NCBI GenBank assembly: GCA_021847535.1
Contig: JAJZMR010000052.1
Location: 1-8,300 of the forward strand
Length of the DNA: 8,300 nt
Source of the DNA: a bacterium
GTDB lineage: Bacteria; Babelota; Babeliae; Babelales; Babelaceae
Direction of reading: 5' to 3'
In this document: one piece after another, positions 6,424 through 8,300 of the stretch
Numbering within the stretch: the stretch's first letter is position 1
Layout of the letters: each line of letters begins with the position of its first letter
The notes under the pieces: generated by a model
The model's input: only the letters and a program-made list of their open reading frames with translations
What the model was told of the DNA's origin: nothing
Database searches by the model: none
Program-made: the position numbers and the translations under genes

Positions 6424-6452
6424 TAGACATTTTCTCGATTTTAGCTTAAAAT
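6424..6452 (+). promoter_or_regulatory. Sigma70-type promoter for rpsU-rbfA-peptidase cluster
   Basis: TAGACA (6424-6429) and TAAAAT (6447-6452) each match the consensus boxes at five of six positions, with an ideal 17 bp spacer. Transcription would begin near 6459, about 38 bases before the rpsU start codon. The -10 box is half of the inverted repeat described at 6437-6453. Confidence 0.6.
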
Positions 6453-6453
6453 C
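6437..6453. repeat. Inverted repeat overlapping the rpsU promoter -10 box
   Basis: GATTTTA, a GCT spacer, then TAAAATC: perfect 7-bp arms. The right arm contains the proposed -10 box. This could be an operator for a repressor or simply a chance AT-rich palindrome. It lies before the predicted transcription start, so it would act as DNA rather than as leader RNA. Confidence 0.5.
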
Positions 6454-6496
6454 TAATGTGTATTTATCAACCCCAAAAGATTTATTTTGTGAGCAT

Positions 6497-6706
6497 ATGA
6501 CAAAAAGATTTAATATTAGTATTTCAGTCAACGATAATATTGAGCGCGCTATCCGACAACTTAAAAAGAAAATTGAACGTGAAGGCGTTGTTCGCGATAT
6601 GAAACGTATAGTTTACCACGAACCCCAAACGCAAAAACGTCGCAAACGTATGATGCGTGCGGTTAAACAAAATATGCTTCGCATATCTACTTTTAAAAAT
6701 ATCTAA
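6497..6706 (+). CDS. rpsU: Small ribosomal subunit protein bS21
   Basis: This gene encodes 69 residues, the normal size for bS21, a small basic protein of the 30S subunit that acts in translation initiation near the anti-Shine-Dalgarno end of 16S rRNA. The sequence follows the family pattern: a short beta start (FNISISVNDN), then the first helix (IERAIRQLKKKIEREGVVRDMKR, described here by its residues 15-37), the YHEP turn at 40-43, and a Lys/Arg-rich helix (QKRRKRMMRAVKQ). The ATG at 6497 gives the usual N-terminus. An in-frame ATG at 6458 would add 13 residues not typical of bS21 and falls at the predicted transcription start. The Shine-Dalgarno is weak (GTGAG just upstream). It leads a tight cluster with rbfA, one base after its stop codon. 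Confidence 0.92.
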   Translation: MTKRFNISISVNDNIERAIRQLKKKIEREGVVRDMKRIVYHEPQTQKRRKRMMRAVKQNMLRISTFKNI

Positions 6707-6707
6707 G

Positions 6708-7085
6708 ATGATCAATCGCTCTGCATCAGCTATTAAGCGTTCACAAAAAGAGTCTCTTCTTTTGCGAACCATCAGCCAGTTGTATCATCAAGCTTCTCGT
6801 GACGATGTCGATTTGCAAAAAGCATATGTAACGCGGGTGCAACTTTCTCCGAGCAAAACGCTCTGTACCGTCTTTTTTTATATGGCAGAGGGTAAGGAGG
6901 CATTTAAAAGTATTGTCTCAAAAATTGCCCTCTATAAGCCCTCTATGCGTAAAGCGCTTGCGCATGAAATTAATGGTCGTTATACCTGTGAATTGGCTTT
7001 TCGCTTTGATGAGCAATTTGAAAAAACTGAGCGTATTGAGCGATTAATCGATTCGTTGGCAACAGAACCCAAAACGGCTGACTGA
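6708..7085 (+). CDS. rbfA: Ribosome-binding factor A
   Basis: This gene encodes 125 residues, typical for RbfA, a KH-like protein that binds the free 30S subunit and assists late maturation of the 16S rRNA 5' end. Visible family features are the N-terminal helix RSQKESLLLRTISQL (11-25), the VTRVQLSPSKTLCTVFF strand-turn-strand (41-57, where the family has V-x-V-S-x-D), the YKPSMRKALA helix (76-85), and the FRFDEQFEKTERIERLI ending (98-114). The ATG at 6708 follows the rpsU stop by one base and starts with the expected N-terminal helix. An upstream in-frame ATG at 6657 lies within rpsU and would add an unrelated 17 residues. No clear Shine-Dalgarno is present, so translation is probably coupled to rpsU. 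This pairs an rRNA-maturation factor with a ribosomal protein. Confidence 0.88.
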   Translation: MINRSASAIKRSQKESLLLRTISQLYHQASRDDVDLQKAYVTRVQLSPSKTLCTVFFYMAEGKEAFKSIVSKIALYKPSMRKALAHEINGRYTCELAFRFDEQFEKTERIERLIDSLATEPKTAD

Positions 7086-7087
7086 AT

Positions 7088-7579
7088 ATGGCATCACACC
7101 TTTTGATGCCTCTTTTTTTTGGCGCTTTGGTAATAACAGCTTTTACCGATTACTATTATTTGTTAATTTACCGTACGGTAACCATTTTCCTTATCCCTGT
7201 TTTTTTATGGGGGGCCTATTTTGGCCTAACGCCCGTTTTTCTTGATCAGGCACTTTGGGGCATAGTGGTCGGTTATGGATTTTTATGGCTCTTTAAAACA
7301 GTCTACCGACTGGTGCGCCATCAAGAGGGTATTGGGCAAGGTGACCTTGAACTTCTTGCCATGATAGGCTCATTTTTAGGCCCTGTGGGTGGTGTATCTA
7401 CGATTACGCTCGGCTCAACGCTGGGAACGATTTGTGCGGTGGTCTTGCTTGCATTGAAAAAAACGACGGCTCAGACGCCCTTACCATTCGGTTCTTTTTT
7501 GGCCATCGCGGGAATGATCTATGCAGCTTTTATGATTGCAGGTCATCATGCACCAATGCAATTTCTCCTTTTTCATTAA
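7088..7579 (+). CDS. A24-family prepilin peptidase, catalytic domain only
   Basis: This gene encodes 163 residues of a polytopic membrane protein. Prepilin peptidases cut the leader from type IV pilin-like proteins at the cytosolic face of the membrane using two aspartates. Here they are D21 (in FTDYYYLLI, at the usual D-x-x-x-x-x-I/L position) and D86 in GIGQGDLELL, a clear form of the GxGD motif. PFGSFLAIAG (133-142) matches the conserved block near the C-terminus. The N-terminal part of PilD-type enzymes, with the zinc-binding cysteines and the N-methyltransferase function, is absent, so this resembles the short TadV/archaeal-type layout. It starts 2 bp after rbfA, which suggests a shared transcript. 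Its last 50 bp overlap the convergent pilin gene, its likely substrate. Whether the mature pilin is methylated cannot be told from here. Confidence 0.88.
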   Translation: MASHLLMPLFFGALVITAFTDYYYLLIYRTVTIFLIPVFLWGAYFGLTPVFLDQALWGIVVGYGFLWLFKTVYRLVRHQEGIGQGDLELLAMIGSFLGPVGGVSTITLGSTLGTICAVVLLALKKTTAQTPLPFGSFLAIAGMIYAAFMIAGHHAPMQFLLFH

Positions 7580-7970
7580 TGGTTAATAAATCGATATCTC
7601 CGTCATTATCAATATCTGCCGCAGCCGCGATAACAAAACCTTGGCCACTGGCAGATGCGCCTTTAAGTGCTGTCGCCGGAGCCCCAAGTGCGCCGACAAT
7701 GGCAGATTGAGGAAATCCATACGTATAATTTACCTTTCCTTCAGGCTTCCAATTAAGACTTTTGCTCCCTTGAAGCTGACTACAATAACTGCCTTGTTCT
7801 GCAAAATAGGCCTTTTCAAGCATATAAAGCGCTCGTAACTGAATATACGCTTCAGCCCGTTTTGCTTTTGCCAACAATGTCATAAAGTTTGGCAGCGCCA
7901 AAACGGCAAAAAATGCGATAATCGCCAGTACGACCATCACCTCAATCAAACTAAATCCTTGACGAACCAT
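7530..7970 (-). CDS. Type IV prepilin-like protein with C-terminal Ca2+-loop-like motif
   Basis: This gene encodes 146 residues. It starts MVRQG followed by FSLIEVMVVLAII: a five-residue basic leader, the Gly before the cut, the N-methylation-type Phe and Glu at mature position 5, then the hydrophobic helix that anchors and packs pilins (6-27). The rest is a small globular domain (about 40-146) with an alpha-helical spine (AKRAEAYIQLRALYMLEKAYFA). Near the C-terminus, DIDNDGDID (119-127) has the Asp spacing of EF-hand/dockerin-like calcium loops, followed by LLTINEKGE, a pilin-type ending. There is a single Cys, so no internal disulfide is possible. The ATG at 7970 is preferred over one at 8030 because GGGAG lies 7 nt upstream and it gives a standard leader. 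It could be a major pilin, a minor pilin or a pseudopilin of a pilus or secretion system. Confidence 0.9.
   Translation of the reverse strand: MVRQGFSLIEVMVVLAIIAFFAVLALPNFMTLLAKAKRAEAYIQLRALYMLEKAYFAEQGSYCSQLQGSKSLNWKPEGKVNYTYGFPQSAIVGALGAPATALKGASASGQGFVIAAAADIDNDGDIDLLTINEKGEIALVHDDLQS
7535..7575 (+). terminator. Weak terminator-like hairpin inside the peptidase/pilin overlap
   Basis: ATTGCA (7535-7540) pairs with TGCAAT (7557-7562), with an inner GGT/ACC pairing and a two-base bulge, followed on the plus strand by a pyrimidine-rich stretch (7563-7575). It is imperfect and lies mostly within the last codons of the peptidase gene, so it is only a candidate for ending the plus-strand transcript. 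Confidence 0.25.
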
Positions 7971-8050
7971 ACAAAACTCCCAGCATGGACCATATTTTAT
8001 ATATTTTCTACTCAATCGAGCATACTTCATAAAACCACCAAAAGGTCAAT

Positions 8051-8081
8051 AGTATATCCTTTTTCTTTAAATAATTTCCAA
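8051..8081 (-). promoter_or_regulatory. Possible promoter for the prepilin gene
   Basis: Read on the minus strand, TTGGAA (8081-8076) and TATACT (8056-8051) resemble -35 and -10 boxes with a 19 bp spacer. Transcription would start near 8044 and leave a leader of about 74 bases before the ATG at 7970. The region is AT-rich and the spacing is not ideal. Confidence 0.35.
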
Positions 8082-8124
8082 ATGAAAACTTTTTTAATGC
8101 TAGCCACCCCTTAAATTGAATATT

Positions 8125-8153
8125 TTGACATATTTAATTATAGTATGTACATT
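8125..8153 (+). promoter_or_regulatory. Promoter of the right-hand gene
   Basis: A perfect TTGACA (8125-8130), a 17 bp spacer, then TACATT (8148-8153), which matches four of six -10 positions and includes both key T and A ends. The predicted start is near 8160, about 42 bases before the ATG at 8202. An 8-bp palindrome, ATGTACAT (8145-8152), overlaps the -10 box. Confidence 0.55.
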
Positions 8154-8201
8154 AGTAAATAATTGAATAAATTCTTATCAATAAATCTAAAGGATAATTT
8201 T

Positions 8202-8300
8202 ATGGAAAATGCGACTACAGCCCGTCGTCAAGAGGGTATATCGCCCAAACAGCGCAGCTATGCTGATATCATTACTTATTTAGATAGCCATTGGAGCATA
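8202..8300 (+). CDS. Unidentified protein, 3' partial (first 33 residues)
   Basis: The frame starts at an ATG preceded by AAAGGA with a 7-nt gap and stays open to the end of the window. The 33 visible residues begin MENATTARRQEGISPKQRS and continue with YADIITYLDSHWSI, a likely amphipathic helix. There is no signal peptide or membrane helix, which suggests a cytosolic protein. I do not recognise the family from this fragment. The good ribosome site and the promoter upstream make it a real gene rather than a chance frame. It is transcribed away from the pilin gene. Confidence 0.75.
   Translation, partial: MENATTARRQEGISPKQRSYADIITYLDSHWSI

Noticed and set aside
7432..7710. Plus-strand 92-codon frame spanning the peptidase/pilin overlap
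   Set aside because: It overlaps the A24 peptidase in another frame and is antisense to the pilin; both of those have strong family motifs.
7971..8201. Small RNA, riboswitch or tRNA in the divergent intergenic region
   Set aside because: No cloverleaf, GC-rich stem or recognisable conserved motif was seen by eye; the region appears to hold only promoters and leaders.

Overview
This 8.3 kb window is AT-rich, compact bacterial DNA. The likely source is a reduced-genome, host-associated Gram-negative-type lineage. My best guess is Candidatus Dependentiae (TM6). This is an inference from three things: a row of exported HAD-fold paralogues, very short intergenic gaps, and a minimal type IV pilin / A24 peptidase pair beside ribosome-related genes. 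No rRNA or other phylogenetic marker is present to prove it.

Layout. Positions 1-567 hold a membrane-anchored coiled-coil protein of unknown function whose reading frame runs off the left edge. Positions 703-3302 hold three tandem genes for exported proteins of one HAD-like family (called HAD1, HAD2 and HAD3 here). HAD2 and HAD3 keep the HAD active-site residues, whereas HAD1 has lost most of them. HAD3 overlaps the next gene by an ATGA junction, and from there runs the conserved order cdaA - cdaR(ybbR) - glmM - DUF502 (3299-6400). These are a c-di-AMP synthase-type membrane protein, its YbbR-domain partner, phosphoglucosamine mutase for UDP-GlcNAc/peptidoglycan synthesis, and a two-helix membrane protein. 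The CdaA homologue has the right architecture but not the DGA and RHR catalytic signatures, and the CdaR homologue is cut down to one YbbR domain. This is the most interesting part of the window: an apparently decayed or repurposed c-di-AMP module kept next to an intact glmM.

A plausible sigma70-type promoter at 6424-6452 then starts a tight rpsU - rbfA - prepilin peptidase cluster (6497-7579). The peptidase is the catalytic domain alone, with no N-terminal methyltransferase part. Its 3' end overlaps by 50 bp the convergent gene for a type IV prepilin-like protein (7970-7530, minus strand), which is its probable substrate. The pilin ends in a Ca2+-loop-like DxDxDGDxD sequence. A 231 bp AT-rich divergent region (7971-8201) separates the pilin from a plus-strand gene that runs off the right edge and whose product I could not identify.

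I saw no tRNA or rRNA genes, CRISPR arrays or complete mobile elements. There is one weak candidate for an insertion-sequence end near 601-625.
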